NCBI GenBank assembly: GCA_030695205.1
Contig: JAUYTN010000038.1
Coordinates: 1 to 64,000, forward strand
From: Burkholderiaceae bacterium
Lineage (GTDB): Bacteria; Pseudomonadota; Gammaproteobacteria; Burkholderiales; Burkholderiaceae_C
Direction: 5' to 3'
Length of the DNA: 64,000 nucleotides
Positions within the stretch are counted from its first letter, which is position 1; each line of letters starts with the position of its first letter. Of this stretch, positions 8,162-17,498 are shown piece after piece. The position numbers and the translations under genes are program-made. The notes under the pieces are model-generated. The model was not told the DNA's origin. It did no database searches and saw nothing but the letters and a program-made list of their open reading frames with translations.

Positions 8162-11100
8162 ATGCCCACCCACACACTCACCGAGCTGATCCAGCACACA
8201 CAGGAACACGGGGGCAGCGATGCCGCGCGACTGGTTCCATTTGTGCCGTCCTATTTCGCCAACACAGACCCTGGCGAGATCGAGAACCGGGGCGCTGCCA
8301 CGCTGTTTGCGATTGCCAATGCGCACTGGCGGCTGCTCGAATCGGTGCGCCCGCCCAAGTTCGAGAAGATCCGGGTGTTCAACCCGAGCTTGGCAGAGGA
8401 CGGCTTTGTGAGCGACCACACGGCGATACAGATCGTGCACCCGGACATGCCGTTTCTGGTCGATTCGGTCACCATGGCGGTCAACCGCAGCGGCCGCACC
8501 GCCCACTGGATCGTCCATCCGCTGATGGCGGTGCTGCGCGACGACCAGGGCCGCGTCAGTGAAGCGTCACCGGCAGCCGGAGCGCGCAAAGTCGGTGCGG
8601 AAGTGGTGTCGATGATTTTTGTCGAGTGCGACCGTATCGTCAGCGAGGCCGACATGGCCGCACTGGCAGCCGATCTGGCCAGCGTGCTCAACGACGTGCG
8701 CTGCGCGGTGAAGGACTGGCGTCCCATGCTGGAACGCGTGCGCGAGCTGGCTCAGGAGTCGGCCAAGACCTCCATCGCATCGGTCCATCAGCAAGAGGGC
8801 ATAGCCTTTCTGAACTGGCTGGAAGACAAGCACTTCACGTTTCTGGGCGCGCGCAACTACGAACTTGCGCGCGACGGCAACACCGTGACCTTGGCCGCTG
8901 TTCCCGACTCGGGCCTGGGTATCTTGCGCGGCGAGGTGCAGACCCCCCTCAGCCGACTGCCAGAAGGCGCAATCAGCCTGCTGGACTCCGACCAGCTGGT
9001 GCTGGTGACCAAGGCCATGACACGCGCCACCGTGCACCGCCCGGCGTGGCTGGATTGCATCGCCGTCAAGCGCTTTGACGACGCTGGGCAGGTAGTGGGT
9101 GAGGCGCGTTTTCTGGGCCTTTACACCTCCACCGCCTACCAGGCGCCGGTGCATGAAATTCCGCAGGTGCGCGTGCGTGCGCAGCAGGTGCTGCAAGACG
9201 CAGGCGTGGTGCCAGATAGCCACACGGCCAAGTCGCTGCAGGCAATTTTCGAGACCTACCCGCGCGACGAGCTGTTCCAGATCGACCAGGCCACCTTGAG
9301 CGAACACGCGCTGGCCATCCTGCGCTTGCAGGAGCGCCAGCGCACGCGCGTGTTGCTGCGGCGCGATCCCTTTGGGCGTTTCACGTCGGTGCAGGTGTTT
9401 GTGCCACGCGACCGTTACAACACCGAGCTGCGCCTGAAAGTCGGCCAGGAGCTGATGGACACGCTCGACGGCCAGGGGCTTGAGTTCACCCCCATGCTGA
9501 CCGACAGCCCGCTGGCCCGTATCCACTACCTGGTGCGTGCCAAAGAGCTGGCGCCCAACAACGTGGACCTGCGCGCGCTGGAAGCGCGTGTCGCCAAACT
9601 GGCACAGCGCTGGGAGGACGAATGCACCCAGCAGCTGCTGCGCGCGCTGGGTGAGGGTGAGGGTCTGGCCATGGCGCACCGCTTTGCATCCGCTTTTTCA
9701 GCGGCGTACCGGGAAGATTTTTCCCCTGCAGTGGGCGCGGAAGATGCCCAGGTGTTGGCCCGGCTCACGCCCAATCAGCCGCTGGCGGTGAAGCTCTACC
9801 GACCGCTCAATGCGGGCGAGGGCATGCTGCGCTTCAAGATCTACAACACCACCAAGGTGGCGCTGTCTGACTCGCTGCCGGTGCTTGAACACATGGGTGC
9901 GCGCGTGCTGGACGAGCACCCCTACCGCATTGGCCGTGGTGCAGACACGCCTGTGCTGTGGCTGCACGACATTGGCCTGCAAATGGCACCGGACACCGAC
10001 TTTTCGGCCATTCGGCTTCGCTTTGAGGCCTTGTTTGCACAGACCTGGAAGGGCGAGGTCGAGAGCGACGACCTCAACAGGCTTTTGCTCAGCACCACCC
10101 TGGGCGCGCGCGAAATCACGGTGTTGCGCGCCTACACCCGCTACTTCAAGCAGCTCGGCCTGCCCTTTGGCCAAGGCTATATCGAAGCAGCGCTGAACCA
10201 CAACGCCCCCATCGCCGAGGAGATCTGTGCGCTGTTCGCAGCGCGGTTTGACCCCTCCTTCCAGGGGGATCGTGACCAGGAGCGTGCCAACCGCCGCGCC
10301 CGCATCGAATCGCTGCTGGGCGACGTACAAAGCCTGGACGACGACCGCATCCTGCGCCAGTTCTACGCCAGTGTGGTGGCCACTTTGCGCACCAATGCGT
10401 GGCAGACCACGTCAGATGGACGTTTCAAACCCTACCTCAGCTTTAAGTTCGATCCGCGCCAGCTGCCCGGCGTGCCCGAGCCCAAGCCGCTGTTCGAGAT
10501 CTGGGTCTGTTCCCCGCGGGTGGAGGGCGTACACATGCGCGGCGGCAAAGTGGCGCGCGGTGGCTTGCGCTGGTCGGACCGGCGCGAAGATTTCCGCACC
10601 GAGATCCTGGGCCTGGTGAAGGCGCAGCAGGTCAAAAACACGGTGATCGTACCGGTGGGATCCAAGGGTGGCTTCGTGGTGAAAAACCCACCACCGGCCA
10701 GCGACCGCGAGGCCTACCTGGCCGAGGGCGTGGCCTGCTACCGCACATTTCTGTCGGGCATGCTGGATGTGACCGACAACCTGGTCCAAGGGCAGGTGGT
10801 GCCGCCGCAACAGGTGGTGCGCCACGACGAGGACGATCCCTACCTGGTGGTCGCAGCAGACAAAGGCACAGCCACCTTCTCCGACATCGCCAACCAGCTC
10901 TCGGCAGACTACGGTTTCTGGCTGGGCGACGCCTTTGCCTCGGGCGGTTCGGTGGGCTATGACCACAAAAAAATGGGCATTACCGCGCGCGGCGCCTGGG
11001 AGTCGGTCAAACGCCACTTCCGATCGTTGGGCGTGAACACCCAGACCACCCGCTTCACCGTTGCAGGTGTGGGCGACATGTCGGGGGACGTGTTTGGCAA

Positions 11101-12922
11101 CGGCATGCTGCTGTCCGAACACATCGCACTGGTGGCGGCGTTCGACCACCGCCACATCTTCATCGACCCCACGCCCGACGTGGCGGTATCGCACGCCGAG
11201 CGCAAGCGGCTATTCCAGCTGCCTCGCTCCAGCTGGGCCGACTACAACCCTGAACTGATATCGGCCGGTGGTGGCGTCTTCCCGCGCAGCGCCAAGTCGA
11301 TCAGGCTGTCCGAGCAGGCGCGTGCCGCGCTGGGCACCGAGGCTGTGGAGATCACACCCGCAGAACTGCTGCGGGTGGTGCTGCTGGCACCGGTGGACCT
11401 GCTGTACAACGGTGGCATTGGTACCTATGTGAAGGCCAGCTTCGAGACACATGCCCAGGTGGGTGACAAGGCCAGTGATGGTTTTCGGGTCAATGGCAAC
11501 GAGCTGCGCTGCAAGGTGCTGGCTGAAGGCGGCAACCTCGGTGCCACACAAAATGGCCGCATCGAGTTCGCTGCAAAGGGTGGGCGAATCTACACCGACG
11601 CCATCGACAACTCCGCCGGGGTTGACTGCTCCGACCATGAGGTCAACATCAAAATCCTGCTCGACCGCGTGGTTGAGGCCGGTGACCTCACGCTCAAGCA
11701 GCGCAACGACCTGCTGGCCTCCATGACCGATGAGGTGGCGCAGCTGGTGCTGGCCGACAACTACTACCAGACGCAATCCATAGACGTGGCTCGCCACCGA
11801 CCGCTGTATGTGCTGGATGGGCAGCAACGCCTGATGCAATCGCTGGAAGCTGCCGGTCGGCTCAACCGCGCGATCGAGTTCCTGCCCACCGACGACGAGA
11901 TCCTGCGCCGCAGGGTCCACCAACAAGGGCTGACCGCGCCCGAGGGCGCCGTGGTGCTGGCCTACGCCAAGATGTGGCTGTTTGACGAACTGATGGCGAG
12001 CAACCTGCCGGATGACCCACACTTCAACCGGACACTCAAGACCTATTTCCCGCACTTGCTGTGCGAGAAATTTGGTGAGGCCATCGCGGCCCATCCGCTC
12101 AAGCGGGAAATCATTGCCACCTTTGTGACCAACACGGTGCTCAACCGCGCGGGCGCCACGTTTGTGCACTACGTGGCCAACGAGGCCAACGCCAACGCCG
12201 CCGATGTGGTGCGTGCCTACACCCTGGCGCGCGAAATTTTCGACCTGGAAGCACAGTGGGACCGCATCGATGGGCTGGACCACCGGGTGGGCAGCACACT
12301 GCAGCTTGACCTGCTCAGCCGCCTGACCACGATCACCCAACGCGCCTCGCGCTGGATCCTGCGTGTGTGCGCCAACGGCAGCGATCTGCCAACCTTGATT
12401 GAGCGCTACCAGCCGGGCGCACGCGAGCTGCGGACCCATCTTGGCGAGTGGCTCTCTCCAGAGGCCAGCGAACAATGGAAAACCGAAGTGCAGGCGCTGA
12501 TGGACGCCGGCGTCGAACTCGACCTGGCGCACAACCTAGCTGCGCTCGATCACCTGTTCCCCGCACTGGAGCTGGTCGATGTGTCACAAGACACAGGTGG
12601 CACACTGGAACAGGCAGCCCGAGCGTACTTCGCGGTCGACGCCCACCTGGGCCTCACCCACTGGCGCGCAGAAGTTGTGCGCCTGCCCACCGATACCCTG
12701 TGGCAGACCCAGGCCCGCAGCAGCGCGCGCGACGACGTGTACGCCATCGCCAGCCAGATCACCCGCTCACTGCTGTCCCAGGGCAACGATCTGCACAGCT
12801 GGACGGAACGCCACGCTGGGCCCATCGCGCGGTTGCACCGACTGCGTCAGACCATCAGCACCCAGACCCCGGATCTCGCGCCGGTATCTGTGGCTCTGCG
12901 CGAACTTCGCAACCTTGCCTGA
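8162..12922 (+). CDS. gdhB: NAD-specific glutamate dehydrogenase, 180-kDa class
   Basis: Catalyses glutamate to 2-oxoglutarate plus ammonium with NAD. The 1586-residue length fits the very large bacterial class. The N-terminal half carries the regulatory ACT-like and linker regions, and the catalytic/Rossmann part spans roughly residues 780-1250, with VGSKGGFVVK near 832, GGIGTYVKAS near 1084 and a glycine-rich EGGNLGATQNGR segment. A good AGGAG precedes the ATG at suitable spacing. The gene stands alone on the plus strand and is convergent with DUF1178 (15 bp between stops). It probably serves glutamate catabolism. Confidence 0.96.
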   Translation: MPTHTLTELIQHTQEHGGSDAARLVPFVPSYFANTDPGEIENRGAATLFAIANAHWRLLESVRPPKFEKIRVFNPSLAEDGFVSDHTAIQIVHPDMPFLVDSVTMAVNRSGRTAHWIVHPLMAVLRDDQGRVSEASPAAGARKVGAEVVSMIFVECDRIVSEADMAALAADLASVLNDVRCAVKDWRPMLERVRELAQESAKTSIASVHQQEGIAFLNWLEDKHFTFLGARNYELARDGNTVTLAAVPDSGLGILRGEVQTPLSRLPEGAISLLDSDQLVLVTKAMTRATVHRPAWLDCIAVKRFDDAGQVVGEARFLGLYTSTAYQAPVHEIPQVRVRAQQVLQDAGVVPDSHTAKSLQAIFETYPRDELFQIDQATLSEHALAILRLQERQRTRVLLRRDPFGRFTSVQVFVPRDRYNTELRLKVGQELMDTLDGQGLEFTPMLTDSPLARIHYLVRAKELAPNNVDLRALEARVAKLAQRWEDECTQQLLRALGEGEGLAMAHRFASAFSAAYREDFSPAVGAEDAQVLARLTPNQPLAVKLYRPLNAGEGMLRFKIYNTTKVALSDSLPVLEHMGARVLDEHPYRIGRGADTPVLWLHDIGLQMAPDTDFSAIRLRFEALFAQTWKGEVESDDLNRLLLSTTLGAREITVLRAYTRYFKQLGLPFGQGYIEAALNHNAPIAEEICALFAARFDPSFQGDRDQERANRRARIESLLGDVQSLDDDRILRQFYASVVATLRTNAWQTTSDGRFKPYLSFKFDPRQLPGVPEPKPLFEIWVCSPRVEGVHMRGGKVARGGLRWSDRREDFRTEILGLVKAQQVKNTVIVPVGSKGGFVVKNPPPASDREAYLAEGVACYRTFLSGMLDVTDNLVQGQVVPPQQVVRHDEDDPYLVVAADKGTATFSDIANQLSADYGFWLGDAFASGGSVGYDHKKMGITARGAWESVKRHFRSLGVNTQTTRFTVAGVGDMSGDVFGNGMLLSEHIALVAAFDHRHIFIDPTPDVAVSHAERKRLFQLPRSSWADYNPELISAGGGVFPRSAKSIRLSEQARAALGTEAVEITPAELLRVVLLAPVDLLYNGGIGTYVKASFETHAQVGDKASDGFRVNGNELRCKVLAEGGNLGATQNGRIEFAAKGGRIYTDAIDNSAGVDCSDHEVNIKILLDRVVEAGDLTLKQRNDLLASMTDEVAQLVLADNYYQTQSIDVARHRPLYVLDGQQRLMQSLEAAGRLNRAIEFLPTDDEILRRRVHQQGLTAPEGAVVLAYAKMWLFDELMASNLPDDPHFNRTLKTYFPHLLCEKFGEAIAAHPLKREIIATFVTNTVLNRAGATFVHYVANEANANAADVVRAYTLAREIFDLEAQWDRIDGLDHRVGSTLQLDLLSRLTTITQRASRWILRVCANGSDLPTLIERYQPGARELRTHLGEWLSPEASEQWKTEVQALMDAGVELDLAHNLAALDHLFPALELVDVSQDTGGTLEQAARAYFAVDAHLGLTHWRAEVVRLPTDTLWQTQARSSARDDVYAIASQITRSLLSQGNDLHSWTERHAGPIARLHRLRQTISTQTPDLAPVSVALRELRNLA

Positions 12923-12937
12923 TGGGAGGCAGATGGC

Positions 12938-13474
12938 CTACTGCAAGGTGCCGCCGGGCCCGTCATCCGAGCTGTTCAGCTGCACCACAGGTATGCCCTC
13001 TTCTCTGAGCTCATGAGCCTCTCGTTCGGTGGTGCGGCCCCGAATCGACCTGGCCTCTGACTCTCCCCTGTGCATGCGCCGTGCCTCTCGGGCGAACCGG
13101 TCGCCCACGTCTTGCGCCTGCGCAGCCATGACACCCAATGCGGCGCTGACCAGGGCGTTCCAGCCAGCCATTTGCGCGGCTTCCCGGGCCGCCACAGGGG
13201 TTGGCATGGATGTGGCTTTGTCCGCCTCGTCTGTGGCAGGAAAGCGCTCGGCTGGCACACCGGCCCGACCGTCGGGCAGCTGGGCGTGCAAACCTCGGGA
13301 GGATGGCGTCGAGAGGTTCAAACGCGGGGCACTCAACCGTTTGGCGATTTGACCGCTGCCGCACATAGGGCAGGTCAGCCATCCGGTCGAAAGCTGGTGC
13401 TGAAAATCCGCTTCCCCTGCGAACCAGCCTTCAAACACGTGTCCGCTCGGACAAGCCAGATCAAGCACTTTCAT
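12938..13474 (-). CDS. DUF1178 family protein
   Basis: A 178-residue protein of unknown function. The N-terminus MKVLDLACPSGHVFEGWF and a second Cys pair (CPMCGSG, about residues 36-42) suggest a small zinc ribbon, which is the family hallmark. The middle contains an alpha-helical, Ala/Glu-rich stretch. It overlaps the upstream NUDIX gene by 4 bp (ATGA) and is the last gene of the run that starts at nuoA. Its conserved position behind NUDIX is usual in Burkholderiales. Confidence 0.88.
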   Translation of the reverse strand: MKVLDLACPSGHVFEGWFAGEADFQHQLSTGWLTCPMCGSGQIAKRLSAPRLNLSTPSSRGLHAQLPDGRAGVPAERFPATDEADKATSMPTPVAAREAAQMAGWNALVSAALGVMAAQAQDVGDRFAREARRMHRGESEARSIRGRTTEREAHELREEGIPVVQLNSSDDGPGGTLQ

Positions 13475-14136
13475 GATGCCGCCCCAGGATCAGTAGGCGC
13501 CCATGGGCCACGGGGCTGCGCCTGCTTGGGGTCATCGACCGGCAACCACTCCAAGGACCAGCGGCCGGACAGGTGGTTCTGCAGCCACAGCAAGCCGACA
13601 AGGGTCTTGGCATCGGTCACTTGACCCTGGCGAACCCCCAGCTCCAACTCGGACACGCTGCAGGTAACCACATCCAGAAACTCGCCTGTATCCAAATTCC
13701 GGTCGCCCAAGGCCAAACCACGGGCGAACCACACATCAATGTGTTCGGTGGAATAGGACACCACCGGGTGGATCACGCCCGCAAAAGCCCACTCGCGAGC
13801 TGTGTAGCCCGTTTCCTCTTGCAACTCGCGCTGGGCACACGCCAAACTGCCCTCACCAGCATCGAGTTTGCCGGCAGGAAACTCCAACACCACGCGCCCA
13901 ACCGGGTAACGATACTGGCGCTCCATCACCACGCGATCGTCGGCCAGCAAGGGAACCACCATCACCGCCCCCGGATGCACCACAAACTCACGCTTACCCA
14001 CGGAGCCATCGGGCAACTGGGCGTGGTCCCGCAAAACCGTAAGGAAGTCTCCAGTGAGCAACACTGAACGAGAGACTCCCCGCTCCAGCAAATCAGCGGC
14101 GGCGCCAGGAAGTGGGGGGTGTTCGGACGGGCCCAT
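13471..14136 (-). CDS. NUDIX hydrolase, ADP-ribose pyrophosphatase-like
   Basis: A 221-residue NUDIX protein with a complete box from Gly89 to Tyr111: G-x5-E95-x7-R103-E-L-x-E107-E-x-G110. The upstream block VMERQYRYPVGRVVLEFPAGK is typical of ADP-ribose/nucleoside-diphosphate-sugar pyrophosphatases. It lies 55 bp behind DUF2818 and is translationally coupled (4-bp overlap) to DUF1178. The exact substrate is not determined by sequence. Confidence 0.9.
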   Translation of the reverse strand: MGPSEHPPLPGAAADLLERGVSRSVLLTGDFLTVLRDHAQLPDGSVGKREFVVHPGAVMVVPLLADDRVVMERQYRYPVGRVVLEFPAGKLDAGEGSLACAQRELQEETGYTAREWAFAGVIHPVVSYSTEHIDVWFARGLALGDRNLDTGEFLDVVTCSVSELELGVRQGQVTDAKTLVGLLWLQNHLSGRWSLEWLPVDDPKQAQPRGPWAPTDPGAAS

Positions 14137-14191
14137 GGTCCAACGCTAGGCGCTCACCCACCGAAACTGGTCAGCAGGGCCAGCCAGTGCG

Positions 14192-14488
14192 TCACCGTTT
14201 GCGCAGGTAGCGGTACACAAAGCCAGGAAAGGCCAGCGTGACAAATAGCGTGAAAGTGGTGGCATAGAACTCCCAGCGCTGGGGGTAAATCTGTCCAGCG
14301 GACTGCTCAAGTGCCAGGGCAATGCCGCCCACCACGCCGTACAGAACCAACAACTCCATCAACCGAACGCCCAGCGACTTGTTGGCGCGGGCAGGTCCAA
14401 CCGCCATCAGGCGCTCATTGAAAAAAGGGAGGTTGGCGGTAACAACGGCCAGAACAATCACCAGCCATACCGAGGAAGACAGTGACAT
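14192..14488 (-). CDS. DUF2818 family small membrane protein
   Basis: A 98-residue protein with about three hydrophobic helices (residues 2-22, about 44-62 and about 72-92) and a basic C-terminus (YRYLRKR). It is 12 bp behind nuoN on the same strand, a place where DUF2818 genes recur in beta-proteobacteria, so a link with complex I is plausible. No function is established. Confidence 0.85.
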   Translation of the reverse strand: MSLSSSVWLVIVLAVVTANLPFFNERLMAVGPARANKSLGVRLMELLVLYGVVGGIALALEQSAGQIYPQRWEFYATTFTLFVTLAFPGFVYRYLRKR

Positions 14489-14500
14489 GTGGTATCCAGA

Positions 14501-15985
14501 TCAGGGAAAGAGACCAAGAACTGCCTGCATGCACAGCGTCATCAAGCCACCCGGAAGAATCCCCAACCCCAACACCAGCAACCCATTGACCGACAGCACA
14601 GCCTGCGCATCGGTGGGTGCCTGGACAGCCTGTGTCTGCTGCGGCGCATCAAAGTACATGACCTTGACGACGCGCAGATAGTAAAACGCGCCGATCAGCG
14701 ACATCACCACACCAAACACCGCCAGCCAAATATAGAAGGACTGGCCTGACGCCAACAAGGCCTGCAACACCGCCAGCTTCCCATAGAACCCAACCAGAGG
14801 GGGGATACCAGCCAACGAAAACATGCAGACCGACATGATCGCAGCCAAAAACGGACTGCGCTGGTTCAACCCTGCCAAATCAGACAACTCTTCGGACTCA
14901 TGCCCCTGTCTGGACAGCACCAATATGACACCAAACGAACCCAGAGTTGTCAGCACGTAGGTCACCGCATAAAACATACCGCTGCCATAGCCGTTGGCGG
15001 CATTGCTGAAGTCGCCACCCACGTTGCCTGCCACAAACGCGAGCAACAAGAATCCCATCTGAGCAATGGTAGAAAACGCAAGCATGCGCTTGAGGTTGGT
15101 CTGGGCAATGGCTGCCAGGTTGCCCACCAACAAAGACGACACCGCAAGCACCACCAACATCTGCTGCCAGTGCACCGACAGAGGCAACAAACCTTCAACC
15201 AACAACCGAACCACAATGGCAAAGGCGGCCAGCTTGGGAGCCGCACCGATCATCAGCGTGACCACCGTTGGTGCCCCCTGGTAGACATCCGGTAACCACA
15301 TATGGAAAGGCACAGCACCCAACTTGAACGCCAAACCGGCAACAATAAAGACCACACCCAACACCAAGACCTGTTGCTGGTGTTGGCCCGCCCCAATGAC
15401 CTCCGCCACCTTGGCGATATCCAACGACCCAGTGGCGCCATACAACATAGACATGCCGTACAACAAGAAACCACTGGCCATCGCGCCCAGAACAAAGTAC
15501 TTCATGGCCGCCTCTGTGGCGCGCCCGTCATCCCGTCGCAAAGCCACCAGGGCGTAGCTGGCCAGTGTCAACATCTCCAGCCCCAGGTACAAGACCAAGA
15601 AGTGGTGCCCGGAGATCATCACAAACATGCCCAACAGCGAGAATATCGATAGGATGTACAACTCGCCGCCGCGCAACATATCGCGGTCCGCCGCATAGGT
15701 CCGGCCGTACACCAGCGTGGCCATCAATGCGATGCTCGCAAAACATTTGAGCCAATTGCCCATGGGGTCCGACACCACCATTCCCCCGAATCCATAGACC
15801 GTCTGACCGGTTTGGGCGTACAGCACACACAGGATCGCAACGCCGGCCAGGGTCATCAGCGTCAACGCATGCGTCACACCCCTCAAAGGTGTTTTGACAC
15901 CCAGATCCACCAGGGTGATCACACACCCCATGATCAGCAGCAAAATTTCGGGGTACGCAACCACCCAACTCAGGTTGTCAATCAT
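14501..15985 (-). CDS. nuoN: NADH-quinone oxidoreductase subunit N
   Basis: One of the three antiporter-like proton-translocating membrane subunits of complex I, 494 residues with about 14 transmembrane helices. The conserved block around FKLGAVPFHMWLPDVYQGAP includes the key membrane Lys. It is the last nuo gene, 24 bp after nuoM, and is followed by DUF2818. Confidence 0.97.
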   Translation of the reverse strand: MIDNLSWVVAYPEILLLIMGCVITLVDLGVKTPLRGVTHALTLMTLAGVAILCVLYAQTGQTVYGFGGMVVSDPMGNWLKCFASIALMATLVYGRTYAADRDMLRGGELYILSIFSLLGMFVMISGHHFLVLYLGLEMLTLASYALVALRRDDGRATEAAMKYFVLGAMASGFLLYGMSMLYGATGSLDIAKVAEVIGAGQHQQQVLVLGVVFIVAGLAFKLGAVPFHMWLPDVYQGAPTVVTLMIGAAPKLAAFAIVVRLLVEGLLPLSVHWQQMLVVLAVSSLLVGNLAAIAQTNLKRMLAFSTIAQMGFLLLAFVAGNVGGDFSNAANGYGSGMFYAVTYVLTTLGSFGVILVLSRQGHESEELSDLAGLNQRSPFLAAIMSVCMFSLAGIPPLVGFYGKLAVLQALLASGQSFYIWLAVFGVVMSLIGAFYYLRVVKVMYFDAPQQTQAVQAPTDAQAVLSVNGLLVLGLGILPGGLMTLCMQAVLGLFP

Positions 15986-16009
15986 TGTTTTGTGTCTGGT
16001 AAAGGGAAA

Positions 16010-17485
16010 TCAAGGCAACTTGGATACAGCTACGTGCTGCAAGAGGTGCGCTACAGACGTGTTCATCACGTCAGTAAAAGGCTTGGGATACACCCCCATG
16101 AACAGCACCGCGACCGCCAACAGCGACATCATGAAAAACTCTCGGGCGTTGATATCCACCAACTGTTTCACATGGTCGTTACCTGGCGCACCAAGATAGA
16201 CGCGCTTGAACATCCACAAGCTGTAGGCAGCACCAAAGATCAATGCGCTGGCCGCCAGCAACCCAACCCAAAAGTTGGCCTTGACTGCGGCAAGTATGAC
16301 CATCCACTCACCCACGAAACCCGCGGTACCTGGAAGCCCGCAATTCGCCATCACAAACAGCAGCGCAAAGGCACTGAATTTGGGCATGGTGTTGATCACA
16401 CCGCCGTAGTCAGCGATTTGCCGCGAGTGCATGCGATCGTACAGAACACCAATCGAAAGGAACATGGCGGCTGACACAAACCCATGGGCGATCATCTGAA
16501 CGATTGCTCCAGACACGCCCAAGTCGCTGAACACGAAGAACCCCAGGGTAACGAATCCCATGTGAGCCACAGATGAATAAGCAACCAGCTTCTTCATGTC
16601 CTTCTGGACCATGGCCACCAGCCCGACATACACAACTGCGACCAGCGACAGCGCAATCATCAGCCCAGCCAACTCGTGGGCTGCGTCAGGAGCAATGGGC
16701 ATGGAAAAGCGCAAGAACCCGTAAGCCCCCAGCTTCAGCATGATTGCTGCCAGGACAGCTGAGCCACCAGTAGGTGCTTCGACGTGGACATCTGGAAGCC
16801 ATGTATGGACGGGCCACATAGGAACCTTGACCGCAAACGCTGCCAGGAAAGCAAGGAACAGCAAGGTTTGCGCGCTTTTGTCCAGTGGAAGTGCGTGCCA
16901 GGACGCAATGTCGAAGCTTCCGCCTGAGCGGTGGTACAGGTACACCAAGGCCACCAGCATCAACAGCGAACCCAGCAAGGTGTACAAAAAGAACTTGAAG
17001 GCAGCGTAGATCTTGTTATGCCCACCCCAAATACCAATGATCAGATACATCGGAATGAGGGTTGCCTCAAAAAACACATAAAACAGCATGCCATCCAAGG
17101 CACTGAACACGCCGATCATCAGCCCAGAGAGGATAAGAAACGCGCCCATGTACTGGTTGACACGCTCCGTGATCACTTCCCACGCGGAGATCACCACAAT
17201 CACGGTGATAAACGCTGTCAGCGGTATGAACCACAGTGAGATACCGTCAACACCGAGGTGGTAAAAGATGCTGAACCGCTCTATCCACACAAACTTCTCG
17301 ACGAACTGCATGGACGCGGTATCGGTTGCAAAGCCGGTGTAGAGCGGAATGGTGACCAGCAAGCTGACCACTGCACCAAGCAAAGCAACCCAGCGGACAA
17401 CCTTGGCCTGGTCATCACGCCCCATGGCCAACAAAACGACACCGAAGAACACCGGCATCCAAATCGCAAGGCTCAGCAGACCCAT
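16010..17485 (-). CDS. nuoM: NADH-quinone oxidoreductase subunit M
   Basis: Antiporter-like membrane subunit of complex I, 491 residues and about 14 helices. The signature VPMWPVHTWLPDVHVEAPT and a conserved membrane Glu (in FFEATLIPMYLIIG) are present. The gene is 13 bp downstream of nuoL and 24 bp upstream of nuoN. Confidence 0.97.
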   Translation of the reverse strand: MGLLSLAIWMPVFFGVVLLAMGRDDQAKVVRWVALLGAVVSLLVTIPLYTGFATDTASMQFVEKFVWIERFSIFYHLGVDGISLWFIPLTAFITVIVVISAWEVITERVNQYMGAFLILSGLMIGVFSALDGMLFYVFFEATLIPMYLIIGIWGGHNKIYAAFKFFLYTLLGSLLMLVALVYLYHRSGGSFDIASWHALPLDKSAQTLLFLAFLAAFAVKVPMWPVHTWLPDVHVEAPTGGSAVLAAIMLKLGAYGFLRFSMPIAPDAAHELAGLMIALSLVAVVYVGLVAMVQKDMKKLVAYSSVAHMGFVTLGFFVFSDLGVSGAIVQMIAHGFVSAAMFLSIGVLYDRMHSRQIADYGGVINTMPKFSAFALLFVMANCGLPGTAGFVGEWMVILAAVKANFWVGLLAASALIFGAAYSLWMFKRVYLGAPGNDHVKQLVDINAREFFMMSLLAVAVLFMGVYPKPFTDVMNTSVAHLLQHVAVSKLP

Positions 17486-17498
17486 TTAATTCTTCCCG